NCBI GenBank assembly: GCA_041398825.1
Contig: JAWKTX010000011.1
Coordinates: forward strand, 186,001-250,000
Length of the DNA: 64,000 nt
Direction: 5' to 3'
Origin: Planctomycetaceae bacterium
GTDB taxonomy: Bacteria; Planctomycetota; Planctomycetia; Planctomycetales; Planctomycetaceae
Below are positions 44,397 to 53,740 of the stretch, in pieces (the first letter of the stretch is position 1; each line of letters opens with the position of its first letter). The notes beneath the pieces were generated by a model that made no database searches, had not been told where the DNA came from, and saw nothing but the letters and a program-made list of their open reading frames with translations. Both the position numbers and the translations under genes were made by a program.

Positions 44397-47285
44397 TTGA
44401 CCACGGCTTTAAACGATACAGATCTCGTGACCCCGAATGCCGCAATGGACGATGAGCAATCACCGCCGCGTTACGTTGTTGGAATCGATCTGGGAACGAC
44501 AAACTCAGCCATGTGCTGTATTGACACCCACCGGGATGACTGGCAGATCGAGTGTTTTGCCGTCACGCAGGCCATTGCACAGGGTGAATCGGAGAAACGG
44601 GAGACTCTCCCGTCATTTCATTACGAACCAACGGCCGATGAGTTAAAGGCCGGTACCTGCGAACTGCCCTGGCAACAGGAACACTCGTATTGCGTCGGCG
44701 TATTTGCGCGAGATAACGGCCGCAGCACTCCCGGCCGCATGGTGGAATCAGCCAAGTCATGGTTGTGCCATGCGGGTGTCGATCGGCGGGCAGCATTGCT
44801 TCCCTGGCATCCTGCTGAAGACGTCGAACGACTCTCACCAGTGCAGGTAAGCAGCCGTTTTCTGCGGCATTTGCGCGAAGCGTGGGATCACTCACATCCG
44901 CAATACCCTCTTTCAAAGCAGGATGTCGTCCTCACAATTCCAGCCTCGTTTGACGAAGTCGCCAGAGAACTGACTGTTACAGCTGCTCGGGAGGCCGGAC
45001 TGCCTCGAATTTTCCTGATCGAAGAGCCGCAAGCCGCCTTCTACTCCTGGGTTGACGCCCATCGCGAAACGTGGGAACAGATTGTCTCACCCGGTCAAAA
45101 GATTCTTGTCTGTGATATCGGAGGAGGGACCAGCGACTTCAGCCTCATTCATGTTCGTTCGGGTGAAAACGGTAAGCTGCAATTCCATCGCGTCGCAGTG
45201 GGTGACCATTTGCTGCTTGGCGGAGACAACCTTGATCTCGCACTGGCGCATTACATCGAACAAAAACTGGCAGACGAAGGAAAACTGGGCGGTGAAAATA
45301 AACTCAGTCCGCGCCAGTGGAGTACTCTGATCTCCGCGTGCCGTCATGCCAAAGAAACGCTGCTGGATTTTCAGGCTCCGGAATCCTACACGGTGGTTCT
45401 GCCAGGTAGCGGATCGAAACTGATTGGAGGCAGCCTTCAAACCGATGTCACCCAGCAGGAACTGCACAATCTGTTTGTCGAAGGATTTCTGCCGGAAGTC
45501 GAGCTGACCGACAAGCCTGCAAAAAGACAGTCGGGCTTTCAGGAGTTTGGACTTCCCTACGCTCCAGATCCGGCGATGACAAAGTACCTGGCACACTTTC
45601 TGAACTCGCATCACCAAACGTCCGGATCCAGTTCGATTGACGAGGATCCACTGATAGCCGCACGACCTGACGTTGTGCTGTTCAATGGTGGATTCTTCGC
45701 GTCTCCCATTTTGCGAAGCCGATTGATCAACTGCCTGCAACGCTGGTTTGCCAACACTTCAGTATCGGACAAACCGTGGTCGCCTTTGGTTCTCAAGAAT
45801 GATCGACTGGATCTGGCCGTTGCTCGGGGAGCGGCTTACTTTGGCATGGTCCGTCGCGGAATCGGTATTCGGATCGTCGCCGGGCTCGCGCGCAGTTACT
45901 ACATCGGAGTCGAAAAAGCCGATGGTTCACCAGCGGCCATGTGCCTGATTGCAGCCGGCACGGAACCCGGGGCCGAGCCAACTGTCCTGGATCAGCATTT
46001 TCGAGTGCGTACGTCGGAACCCGTGGAATTCCCGATTTACGTCTCCGGAACCCGGCTGACGGATCAACCCGGACAATTGCTGGCAATTGATCCCGAACAG
46101 TTGACCCCGCTTCCTCCAATCCGGACCGTCCTGACGAGCAGAAGCTCCGAAGACAATACAATTGACGCTCGTGTATCGGTTCGACTCAACGAAATCGGCA
46201 CTCTGGAAATGTGGTGTCAGCAGGTCGACAGCACGCGACGCTGGCAACTTCAGTTCGATGTTCGATCGGCGACGGAGACCGACCGCGAAGCACATACGGG
46301 AATTGCAGAGCGAACCGGAATCGTTGACGATTCCATCATCCGAACCGCAGAAGCATTGATTGAATCGACCTTCGCAGACGAATCCACTGCGTCACCGGAT
46401 CGGATTGCAAAACAAATCGCGGCTGAACTTCAAATCAGCCGAAACGACTGGCCACCATCTCTTCTGCGGGGAATGTGGCCCGCACTGATGGCATCAGAAT
46501 CTGCTCGTCGCAGGAGCCCCAAACATGAATGTCGCTGGCTGAATCTAACAGGATTCTGCTTGCGGCCCGGTTTTGGGATGGCCGCGGATGACTGGCGCGT
46601 CGAGGAAACCTGGAAAACACTGCGGGGAAAGCTTGCTCACTCCGGATCAGCAAATCTGACGGAATGGCGGATCCTTTGCCGACGCGTGGCTGGCGGTCTG
46701 AACGCAGGACGACAGAACCAACTCGCCGCACCGTTGCTGTCTGCGATCCGGCAAAAACATCGGCAAATGATGACAGGACGCGGTAAAGCGACTGATTACG
46801 CATCCAGTACGCATGAAGCAGCCGAGATTTGGCGTCTACTGGGTTCACTGGAACGAATCAGCAGCTCTGTACGAGCGGAACTCGGTGGCATCATCATCGA
46901 TCTTTTGCCGCGGGCGGTCGTTCAGCCGATTAGGCCATCGATGTTGTGGGCACTCGGCCGACTGGGAGCACGCATCCCCATTTACGGCCCACTGAACCTT
47001 GTCCTGCCAGCTCAAACAATAGTTCCCTGGATCGAGCATCTCCTGCGCAATGAAGATCTGACGGATTCAGTCACACAGCTGGCCCTCATGCAGCTGGGCC
47101 GAAGAACCGATGACCGATACCGAGATATCAGTGCCGCCATGCGAGATCGGGTCGTCGCTGCGCTCAGTCAGGCTGGTGCAAAGCCGCACATCATTGAACT
47201 CGTGACAAATGTCGGCCAGCTCGAACAGGAAGAAGCGAACCAGATCTTCGGCGAATCACTGCCTGCCGGACTTCGAATCGGATAG
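44397..47285 (+). CDS. Long Hsp70-family protein with C-terminal helical extension (DUF3731-like)
   Basis: About 962 residues from TTG 44397, which has GAGGGCGCAGG upstream; ATG 44445 is an alternative. The Hsp70 ATPase half repeats the motifs of the upstream gene (VVGIDLGTTNSAM, SWLCHAGVDR, CDIGGGTSDFSL, GGDNLDLALA, FNGGFFASPILR). After the short beta domain (LEMWCQQVDSTRRWQLQF) come 320 helical residues (WRILCRRVAGGLNAGRQNQL, LWALGRLGARIPIYGP). This matches the DUF3731-type extension of Hsp70-like proteins. The two Hsp70s share many family segments and probably arose by duplication, with the extension unique to this one. Confidence 0.87.
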   Translation: MTTALNDTDLVTPNAAMDDEQSPPRYVVGIDLGTTNSAMCCIDTHRDDWQIECFAVTQAIAQGESEKRETLPSFHYEPTADELKAGTCELPWQQEHSYCVGVFARDNGRSTPGRMVESAKSWLCHAGVDRRAALLPWHPAEDVERLSPVQVSSRFLRHLREAWDHSHPQYPLSKQDVVLTIPASFDEVARELTVTAAREAGLPRIFLIEEPQAAFYSWVDAHRETWEQIVSPGQKILVCDIGGGTSDFSLIHVRSGENGKLQFHRVAVGDHLLLGGDNLDLALAHYIEQKLADEGKLGGENKLSPRQWSTLISACRHAKETLLDFQAPESYTVVLPGSGSKLIGGSLQTDVTQQELHNLFVEGFLPEVELTDKPAKRQSGFQEFGLPYAPDPAMTKYLAHFLNSHHQTSGSSSIDEDPLIAARPDVVLFNGGFFASPILRSRLINCLQRWFANTSVSDKPWSPLVLKNDRLDLAVARGAAYFGMVRRGIGIRIVAGLARSYYIGVEKADGSPAAMCLIAAGTEPGAEPTVLDQHFRVRTSEPVEFPIYVSGTRLTDQPGQLLAIDPEQLTPLPPIRTVLTSRSSEDNTIDARVSVRLNEIGTLEMWCQQVDSTRRWQLQFDVRSATETDREAHTGIAERTGIVDDSIIRTAEALIESTFADESTASPDRIAKQIAAELQISRNDWPPSLLRGMWPALMASESARRRSPKHECRWLNLTGFCLRPGFGMAADDWRVEETWKTLRGKLAHSGSANLTEWRILCRRVAGGLNAGRQNQLAAPLLSAIRQKHRQMMTGRGKATDYASSTHEAAEIWRLLGSLERISSSVRAELGGIIIDLLPRAVVQPIRPSMLWALGRLGARIPIYGPLNLVLPAQTIVPWIEHLLRNEDLTDSVTQLALMQLGRRTDDRYRDISAAMRDRVVAALSQAGAKPHIIELVTNVGQLEQEEANQIFGESLPAGLRIG

Positions 47286-47327
47286 GACTCAGACACGCAT
47301 GCTCCGTTCAGGCCAAAGGAATTCGTC

Positions 47328-48335
47328 ATGAATTGGTTTGAAACGCTGACCGGTGTTCGTGAAGAATCGCCCGAACAAGTCCGACGCAGTTTTCGGATTG
47401 AAGGCAATCGTTTGACGTCTCTTGCGAATGGCCAGTCATGGCAATTTGGCAACCTTGAAACGCCTTCACTGGAAGAACTGCGTACCCGGGCTGCGTCTAT
47501 TGCCTCTGCGGGAAACCTGTCGCTGCGCGAAATTGTGGCCGACGTGCAACAGCTGCACTGTCAACCCAGGAATAGCGGTGCATTGTTTCAGGTCGCATCG
47601 CAATTCAATTTACTGGAAATGGTTTCTCCGGAAAACACTCCGGAAATGGGGATCGGCATCTACGAACGTGATTTTACACAAGGCCCCGCCTGTGCGATGG
47701 CCGCGGGAGCCGGCACGATCTATCGCAACTACTTCGTTCGCGTGAACGACCAGACGGGGCAGTCAGCAAACCTCCAGATCGATTGTGTTGCCGACCTTGG
47801 GCGGGCTTTGGGAAATACGGGCCACTCTCTCTGGAAGATGAAGAATGGCTACCTGCTTCCCACCAAAGAGGGCCTGCAGTTGATTTCGGAAAGACTTTCC
47901 AAAGCAGACGAAGAAGAACGGCGGCAGCTGCGGGGGTACTTACGAATCGGCGTGCAGTGGTCAACCGAAGTGACCCAAACTTTGCAGTCTCCATCGGAGC
48001 CTCAAATTGTCACCCAGGCCTACTGCTCAGCCCTGCCGGTCGCCTACTCTTCTCTTCGGGCCCAACAATGGGAACCATTTGCAAGACTCATCCTGGAAGC
48101 GGCTTATGAGGCCACATTGGCGGCCGCGATCCTTAACCAAAATCAAACGGGCAATTCCAGCGTCTACCTGACATTGTTGGGTGGAGGAGCATTCGGAAAC
48201 GAACAGTCCTGGATTTCCGACGCCATTCTGCGAGCCGTACGCATGTACTGTCGAAATGACCTGGACATCGCTATCGTGAGTTATGGCAGCCCCAACCCAG
48301 CTGCCCAACGATTGCTGCGCGACGCAACCGATTAA
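47328..48335 (+). CDS. Conserved protein with macrodomain-like features
   Basis: 335 residues. Segments that look highly constrained are GALFQVASQFNLLEM, GIGIYERDFTQGPACAMAA, AGTIYRNYFVRV, NGYLLPT, YCSALPVAYSS, EAAYEATLAAAI and VYLTLLGGGAFGNEQSWI (from residue 281) before IAIVSYGSP. The order resembles ADP-ribose-binding macrodomains: a QVAS helix, then a GGGxFGN phosphate loop. I also recall similar proteins in protists and other bacteria. The function is not established and the macrodomain call is tentative. It follows the Hsp70 pair by 42 bases, so it is probably in the same operon. Confidence 0.7.
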   Translation: MNWFETLTGVREESPEQVRRSFRIEGNRLTSLANGQSWQFGNLETPSLEELRTRAASIASAGNLSLREIVADVQQLHCQPRNSGALFQVASQFNLLEMVSPENTPEMGIGIYERDFTQGPACAMAAGAGTIYRNYFVRVNDQTGQSANLQIDCVADLGRALGNTGHSLWKMKNGYLLPTKEGLQLISERLSKADEEERRQLRGYLRIGVQWSTEVTQTLQSPSEPQIVTQAYCSALPVAYSSLRAQQWEPFARLILEAAYEATLAAAILNQNQTGNSSVYLTLLGGGAFGNEQSWISDAILRAVRMYCRNDLDIAIVSYGSPNPAAQRLLRDATD

Positions 48336-48471
48336 GTCACAGACCGGCCAGAAAAGGGGTTTCCCTCAGAGGGATCAGGACAGGATCTGAATTGGACTCA
48401 AGTCTTCTTGATCAACCAGCCGCAACCTCCTATTCTCCCTGCTGCCAACGACTTAGAACGGATTCTTAAGC

Positions 48472-50388
48472 ATGTATCAATTGGCCTGGAACAACGTCGC
48501 CGTCTGGAAGAAACGCTGCGGTGACGAAACCATCCCCGCTCCGCCTGCCGATCTCCACGTCACCCGGGCAGCCGTGCTGTTCTGGGAAGAACACTGTGTC
48601 GAATGCTCCGCCCCCCAGTGCTACTCCGCCTGCACTCTGTTCGAGGCGCGAAGAGATGGCCGTTGTCGACGTTTTCAATATGGGATCATGCCAAACAAGC
48701 AGGTGAGTGGGCTGTTTAGTTTCGGCGCGGACATCAGCTTCAAACGCTGGGCAAAACTGGAAACAAAATGGCCAGCTCATCCAGCCATGCGGCCGATTGG
48801 CAGCGTGCGTCTGCATGAACGATGGATGAACGCGCTGGAACAAGCTGGCAGCCGAATCGTTCCGTTTCTGCAGCAGATATTTCCGTCGCGGCGATTCAAC
48901 GGCATGTGTACCCACGTCCGCCGAAATGTCATCCGAAAACTTTCATCGAGTCACCAACTGCCAGTCGCACAAAAAAAAGGACGCACCGCTGCTGATCTTG
49001 CGGGCAGCGTTCCCGATGCATTTTACGTGAAGTGTTTTTCACCCGAATCCATCGATTTCCGGATCGTAATTGAACTCGTCACCGACGCGCCCGTCTTTCG
49101 TACCAGTTTGCAGATCACCCCTGGCTGGAACGAGCACCTGATCGACGCCGCAGAGCTGTTTGAACGCGCCGATGGAAAAGCCGGACGCATTCAGGTTTCG
49201 ATTGAAAACGATCAGGAGGTGCGTCTGATATTCTCCTGGCTCGATCTGGTCCACCTGAAGAACGCTTCTGCGCTGCTCCCGAAGAGCCAGGCACCAGCTT
49301 CAGACCATGAACAACCAGCGGAGAAAATCAAGTGCGTTGCCTGGGATCTGGATAATACGCTCTGGCACGGCGTCATCGGAGATGCCGGGCCGGATGGAGT
49401 GACTGTCAATGAACAGATGGTCCACCTGGTCCGTGAATTTGATAGGCGAGGCATTCTGCAAACGATTGCCAGCAAGAACAATTACGAGACAGCATGGCCC
49501 AAAATCGAGTCCATGGGTCTCGCTGATTACTTTCTTTATCCCGCCATCAACTGGAGCCCCAAGAGCCAGAATCTGAAGCAGATCGCCAGTGAACTGAACA
49601 TCAACATCGATACCTTTGCATTCGTGGATGATTCCGAATTTGAACGACACGAAGTCTCTTCGGTGCTGCCACAGGTTCGTGTCTTTGATCCATTACAGGG
49701 GCCGGAATTTGCAAATCATCCGGAATTTGATCTGCCGGTTTCATCAGAATCATCATCGCGTCGACTGAGCTACCTCGCAGAATCAAAGCGGCGTCAGATC
49801 AGCCAGAGTTTTCGTGGAGACTATGATCGATTCCTGAAAAGCTGCGGTATGTCCATGACAATTCGCAAGCCAGGCCGACAGGAGCAGCCACGATGCCTGG
49901 AATTAATTCAGCGCAGCAATCAATTCAATCTCAGCGGCAGACGCCATACCGAAGAGCAGTTTGAAGCGCTCCTTCGATCCGACGACCATGACTGCTACTG
50001 CTTTGGCGTCTCCGACAACTTTGGGGCCTATGGGATCGTTGGATTTGCAGCATTCCGCAGAAGCTCAGAGGGACCATCTCTGGTTGAATTCGTGCTTTCG
50101 TGCCGCGTCGCCCAGAAAATGGTCGAAACGACATTTTTCCTCTGGTACGCCCGGCGTCAACAGCAACAGGGATGGAACCACCTGAACGCTGAGCTGATCG
50201 TCACCCCCAAAAATGCACCGTTGAGAAGTGTCCTTGAAGCACTCGAATTCCAATGCCTGCAGAAAGACGGTGACCAGCAGATCCTTCGCCGCACTTTCAA
50301 CGAGACAATTGAAGTCCCCGATGTGATTGCGATCCTGGAGCCTGGACGGCAGGACGATTCGACAGAACCAAAGCAACGGGTCGCATAG
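48472..50388 (+). CDS. FkbH-like HAD protein with N-terminal Cys-rich domain
   Basis: 638 residues. The central HAD domain (about 285-430) begins CVAWDLDNTLWHGVIGD, followed by TIASKNNYETAWPKIE and FAFVDDSEFERHEV, the FkbH signature. The C-terminal 190 residues are GNAT-like (LIQRSNQFNLSGRR, YGIVGFAAF, VEFVLSCRVAQKMVE). The N-terminus has a cluster C42xxCxxxxCxxxC (HCVECSAPQCYSAC) and GRCRRF, resembling an iron-sulfur or zinc site. FkbH proteins load glyceryl groups from 1,3-bisphosphoglycerate onto carrier proteins. No polyketide or carrier gene is nearby, so the acceptor is unknown; a sugar or lipid is possible. Confidence 0.83.
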   Translation: MYQLAWNNVAVWKKRCGDETIPAPPADLHVTRAAVLFWEEHCVECSAPQCYSACTLFEARRDGRCRRFQYGIMPNKQVSGLFSFGADISFKRWAKLETKWPAHPAMRPIGSVRLHERWMNALEQAGSRIVPFLQQIFPSRRFNGMCTHVRRNVIRKLSSSHQLPVAQKKGRTAADLAGSVPDAFYVKCFSPESIDFRIVIELVTDAPVFRTSLQITPGWNEHLIDAAELFERADGKAGRIQVSIENDQEVRLIFSWLDLVHLKNASALLPKSQAPASDHEQPAEKIKCVAWDLDNTLWHGVIGDAGPDGVTVNEQMVHLVREFDRRGILQTIASKNNYETAWPKIESMGLADYFLYPAINWSPKSQNLKQIASELNINIDTFAFVDDSEFERHEVSSVLPQVRVFDPLQGPEFANHPEFDLPVSSESSSRRLSYLAESKRRQISQSFRGDYDRFLKSCGMSMTIRKPGRQEQPRCLELIQRSNQFNLSGRRHTEEQFEALLRSDDHDCYCFGVSDNFGAYGIVGFAAFRRSSEGPSLVEFVLSCRVAQKMVETTFFLWYARRQQQQGWNHLNAELIVTPKNAPLRSVLEALEFQCLQKDGDQQILRRTFNETIEVPDVIAILEPGRQDDSTEPKQRVA

Positions 50389-50584
50389 CGGCGGCGTTTG
50401 TAAGCCCCGCGTACTCTGCAGCCTGACGTGGCGGTCGCTTACTCAATGAATGCCGAGCAAGTCCGCCCCGATCAGGTTCAGGGGGACTGAAGTTTCCGGG
50501 AGCCGCAAAATCCGTGAGAACCGCGAAGGCTTTCGGAGTCCTCACGAATACTACTTTCTGTCCGGAATAGCCGACGGCGAACTA

Positions 50585-53272
50585 TTACTCGGCCGTCTTC
50601 TTCCTGGCAGCCTTCTTCTTCGTTGAGGTTTTCTTTGCAGCCTTCGTGCCTGTTGCTGCGGATTTCTTCACTGCCTTTTTGGCGCTGCCACGTGCCGGGG
50701 CCTTGCCGGTTTTGCTTGCTTTGGCATCGAGCCATTCAATGGCCTGTTCCTGAGTGACCGTGTTGATGTCGGTGTCTTTCGGGATCGTGGCATTGATCTT
50801 TCCATGCTTCACGTAAGGCCCGAATCGGCCCTCGTAAATCCCAATTGGCTTTTCATCGGCCGGATGATTCCCCAGCTCACGAAGTGCCGTCGGGGCTGCA
50901 CGCTTCTTGGTGTTACGGAGCATCTCCACGGCCGCATCCATGGTGACAGTCAACACGTTGTAAACTTCGCCGTTGAACTCATACGTGTGCGTCTTGCGAT
51001 CAAAGCTGGCGAAGACCTTATCGTGGGTGACATAGGGTCCAAATCGTCCCACACCTGAATTCACCACTTTATCTGTCAGTGGATGCTTACCAATTCGCCG
51101 GGGAAGAGAGAGCAATGCCAGCGCTGTTTCAAGATCCATATTCAGCACATCGAAGCAATTGGGAACACCACATCGCTTTGGCTTTGGTCCGTCTTCTGTG
51201 ACTTCGCCAAGCTGAAGATAGGGACCGAACGGACCATTCAGCAGGTAAACCGGCAAACCCTCTTCCGGGTGCATTCCCAGCGCCTGCGGGCCACGAAGCT
51301 TCTCTTCAATCAGTCGCTCAGCCACTTCGTTCGTAATGTCTGCCGGAGCAATACCATCGGGGATGGAAGCGGTGACTTTTTCTTCACCATCGATCCGCTC
51401 GAAGAATGGTCCGAACTTTCCGATGCGCACAGCAGCACTCAGCCCGTCAATTTCCAGGGTGCATGCTGTCCTTGGGTCAATGTCGCCCTCCCGCTGCTTG
51501 ACCTGCTCATCCAACCCGGACGGTCCGCTGTAAAATTCGCGAAGGTACGGCAATCGATCTGCCGTTCCGGTCGCGATGTCATCCAGCGTCTGCTCCATCC
51601 CGGCCGTAAAACCAAGATTGACGAGATTTGGAAAGTGGTTTTCGAGCAGCTTGGTGACGGCCATGGCCGTGAAGGTTGGGACCAGCTGAGTTCCATTCTT
51701 ACGAACATACCCGCGATCCTGAATGGTGCTGATAATGCTCGCGTAGGTACTTGGCCGACCAATACCTTCTGATTCCAGGGTCCTGACAAGCGTCGCCTCT
51801 GTGTAACGAGCCGGAGGTTTCGTCTCGTGTGGAAGTGCTTCCAGCTGCTCGCATTGCAGAACATCCGCTTCCTTCATCGCAGGCAGCGTCGAATCCTGAT
51901 CCTCGAGCGCTGCCTCGGGGTCATCGGATCCTTCGACGTATGCCCGAAAGAAGCCAGCAAACTCTACGGTTCGGCCGGATGCACGAAATTCGGCATCTCC
52001 TGACTGAATGGTGACCGTGTCGAAGCGGAGCAGGGCATCCGCCATCTGCGTCGCCATCGTTCGCTTCCAGATCATCTGATACAAGCGAAATTCCGGGCCG
52101 CCCAGACCCAGCTCTTCCGCCGTCTTCATTTCATGACCGGCTGGCCGAATCGCTTCGTGAGCTTCCTGGGCCCCCTTGGTCTTATTTGTAAACTGCCTTG
52201 GTGCAGGACTCAGGAAATCTTCACCATAAAGCTTATCGACACGCTTTCGCGCCGCCTGCACAGCCTCATTGCTCAGGCTGACACTGTCGGTACGCATGTA
52301 AGTGATATGACCATCTTCATACAATCTTTGAGCGACCTGCATCGTTTGCCGCGCTGACATCCCCAACTTGCGGTTGGATTCCTGCTGCAGTGTGCTTGTC
52401 GTGAACGGCGGGTAAGGCTTCCGCGTCTGCTTTTTCTCGTCGATCTTCAAGACGGTCCATGGTTCGCTGGAGAGGCGATCCTGAAGCGCCTTTGCTGCAA
52501 CTTCCTCCAGAAGCAGAACATCCGACCCTTCCTTCAGACGCCCTGTGTTCTCATCAAAGTCTCTGCCACTGGCAACACGGCGGCCTCCGACCGTCTGCAG
52601 CATCGCTTCAAATGTGGCCCCGGCAGCAACTTTCAACTGAGCCTTTAAGTCCCAGAATGAACCGCTGCGAAATTTCATTCGTTCCACTTCACGCTCAACG
52701 AGAACGCGGACAGCAACGCTTTGGACTCGGCCGGCAGAAAGCTTGGGGGCAATCTTTTTCCACAGCAGCGGGCTCAGTGTGTAACCGTAAAGCCGGTCAA
52801 CGACTCGACGAGTCTCCTGGGCCTGAACCAGGTTATCATCCAGCTGGCGTGTATTCGCAATCGCCTCCAGGATGGCTTCCTTCGTGATTTCTGAGAAAGT
52901 CATACGGCTGACCGGAACCTGAGGTTTGAGAACCTGCGCCAGGTGCCATCCAATACTTTCTCCTTCGCGGTCTTCGTCAGTCGCCAGAATGAGCTCGTCA
53001 ACCTGCTTGAGAGCATCTTTCAGCTCGTTCACCGTCTTCTTTTTATCAGAAGGCACGACGTACAGAGGGTCGAAATCTGATTCAACGTTCACCCCCAGAT
53101 TCGACCAACTTTCTTTTTTGACAGCGGCCGGAATCTCCACAGCCTTCGCGGGCAGATCGCGTACATGTCCCATACTGGCGCGGACAATGTAATCATCCCC
53201 CAAAAAGCCTGCGATTTTCTTAGCTTTCGCTGGTGATTCCACGATCACCAATGCCTTCTTCTTCCGTGCCAT
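50585..53272 (-). CDS. topA: DNA topoisomerase I
   Basis: 895 residues from the ATG at 53272 (MARKKKALVIVESPAKAKKI). It has the TOPRIM domain (ATDEDREGESIGWHL), the active-site Tyr325 in ITYMRTDSVS and DPRTACTLE near the end of the core. Instead of C4 zinc fingers, the C-terminus carries three or more GxFGPYxxxG repeats (GPFGPYLQLG, GRFGPYVTHD, GRFGPYVKHG) and a Lys/Ala-rich tail of about 40 residues that should bind DNA. It relaxes negative supercoils. Confidence 0.95.
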   Translation of the reverse strand: MARKKKALVIVESPAKAKKIAGFLGDDYIVRASMGHVRDLPAKAVEIPAAVKKESWSNLGVNVESDFDPLYVVPSDKKKTVNELKDALKQVDELILATDEDREGESIGWHLAQVLKPQVPVSRMTFSEITKEAILEAIANTRQLDDNLVQAQETRRVVDRLYGYTLSPLLWKKIAPKLSAGRVQSVAVRVLVEREVERMKFRSGSFWDLKAQLKVAAGATFEAMLQTVGGRRVASGRDFDENTGRLKEGSDVLLLEEVAAKALQDRLSSEPWTVLKIDEKKQTRKPYPPFTTSTLQQESNRKLGMSARQTMQVAQRLYEDGHITYMRTDSVSLSNEAVQAARKRVDKLYGEDFLSPAPRQFTNKTKGAQEAHEAIRPAGHEMKTAEELGLGGPEFRLYQMIWKRTMATQMADALLRFDTVTIQSGDAEFRASGRTVEFAGFFRAYVEGSDDPEAALEDQDSTLPAMKEADVLQCEQLEALPHETKPPARYTEATLVRTLESEGIGRPSTYASIISTIQDRGYVRKNGTQLVPTFTAMAVTKLLENHFPNLVNLGFTAGMEQTLDDIATGTADRLPYLREFYSGPSGLDEQVKQREGDIDPRTACTLEIDGLSAAVRIGKFGPFFERIDGEEKVTASIPDGIAPADITNEVAERLIEEKLRGPQALGMHPEEGLPVYLLNGPFGPYLQLGEVTEDGPKPKRCGVPNCFDVLNMDLETALALLSLPRRIGKHPLTDKVVNSGVGRFGPYVTHDKVFASFDRKTHTYEFNGEVYNVLTVTMDAAVEMLRNTKKRAAPTALRELGNHPADEKPIGIYEGRFGPYVKHGKINATIPKDTDINTVTQEQAIEWLDAKASKTGKAPARGSAKKAVKKSAATGTKAAKKTSTKKKAARKKTAE

Positions 53273-53740
53273 TAATATCGTTTCTCTGCGAATTTCGATC
53301 TGTTTTGCGTGTGCAAAGTCCGCCAACGGGTTGAGCCATTCATTATTTGCAGATTTTGTCCCGGTATGCCACCGTCCAGGGGCGACTGTTTTCAGATCCC
53401 GAGCCCGAGACAGCCTGAACTGAATGCTTTGGTGTTGTAGAAGCATTCATCGTATGACTCAAACGCAATTCTGAATTGCCCGCAGCTCACGCCGAACAAG
53501 GACCTGCGTTTCGATGCACGCGGAGAGAAAGATCATGCCGACCTAAAGTCAATCCGCAGTTGACCTTGCCTGAATTTGCCCGACGGCTAGAATCCGGCCT
53601 CCTGACCGCACCGGGTCTGATAATTCACCGATTCAATCGAGGAATCATCGCGAGGGTGCGGTTATTGAATTTCCGGGTTTTGCCTGGAAGCTCACTGATC
53701 AGAAAATTGCCCCATTCATTTTGCCCCACGAGCATGGTTC
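53273..53740. other. Intergenic region between topA and the SurA/PpiD-like gene
   Basis: 468 bases between divergent genes. An overlapping frame from 53476 is read in another phase and lacks coding signs. No clear promoter, repeat or RNA is seen. Confidence 0.4.

Noticed and set aside
48472..50388. Polyketide or nonribosomal peptide cluster
   Set aside because: FkbH-like protein stands alone; neighbours are housekeeping genes.
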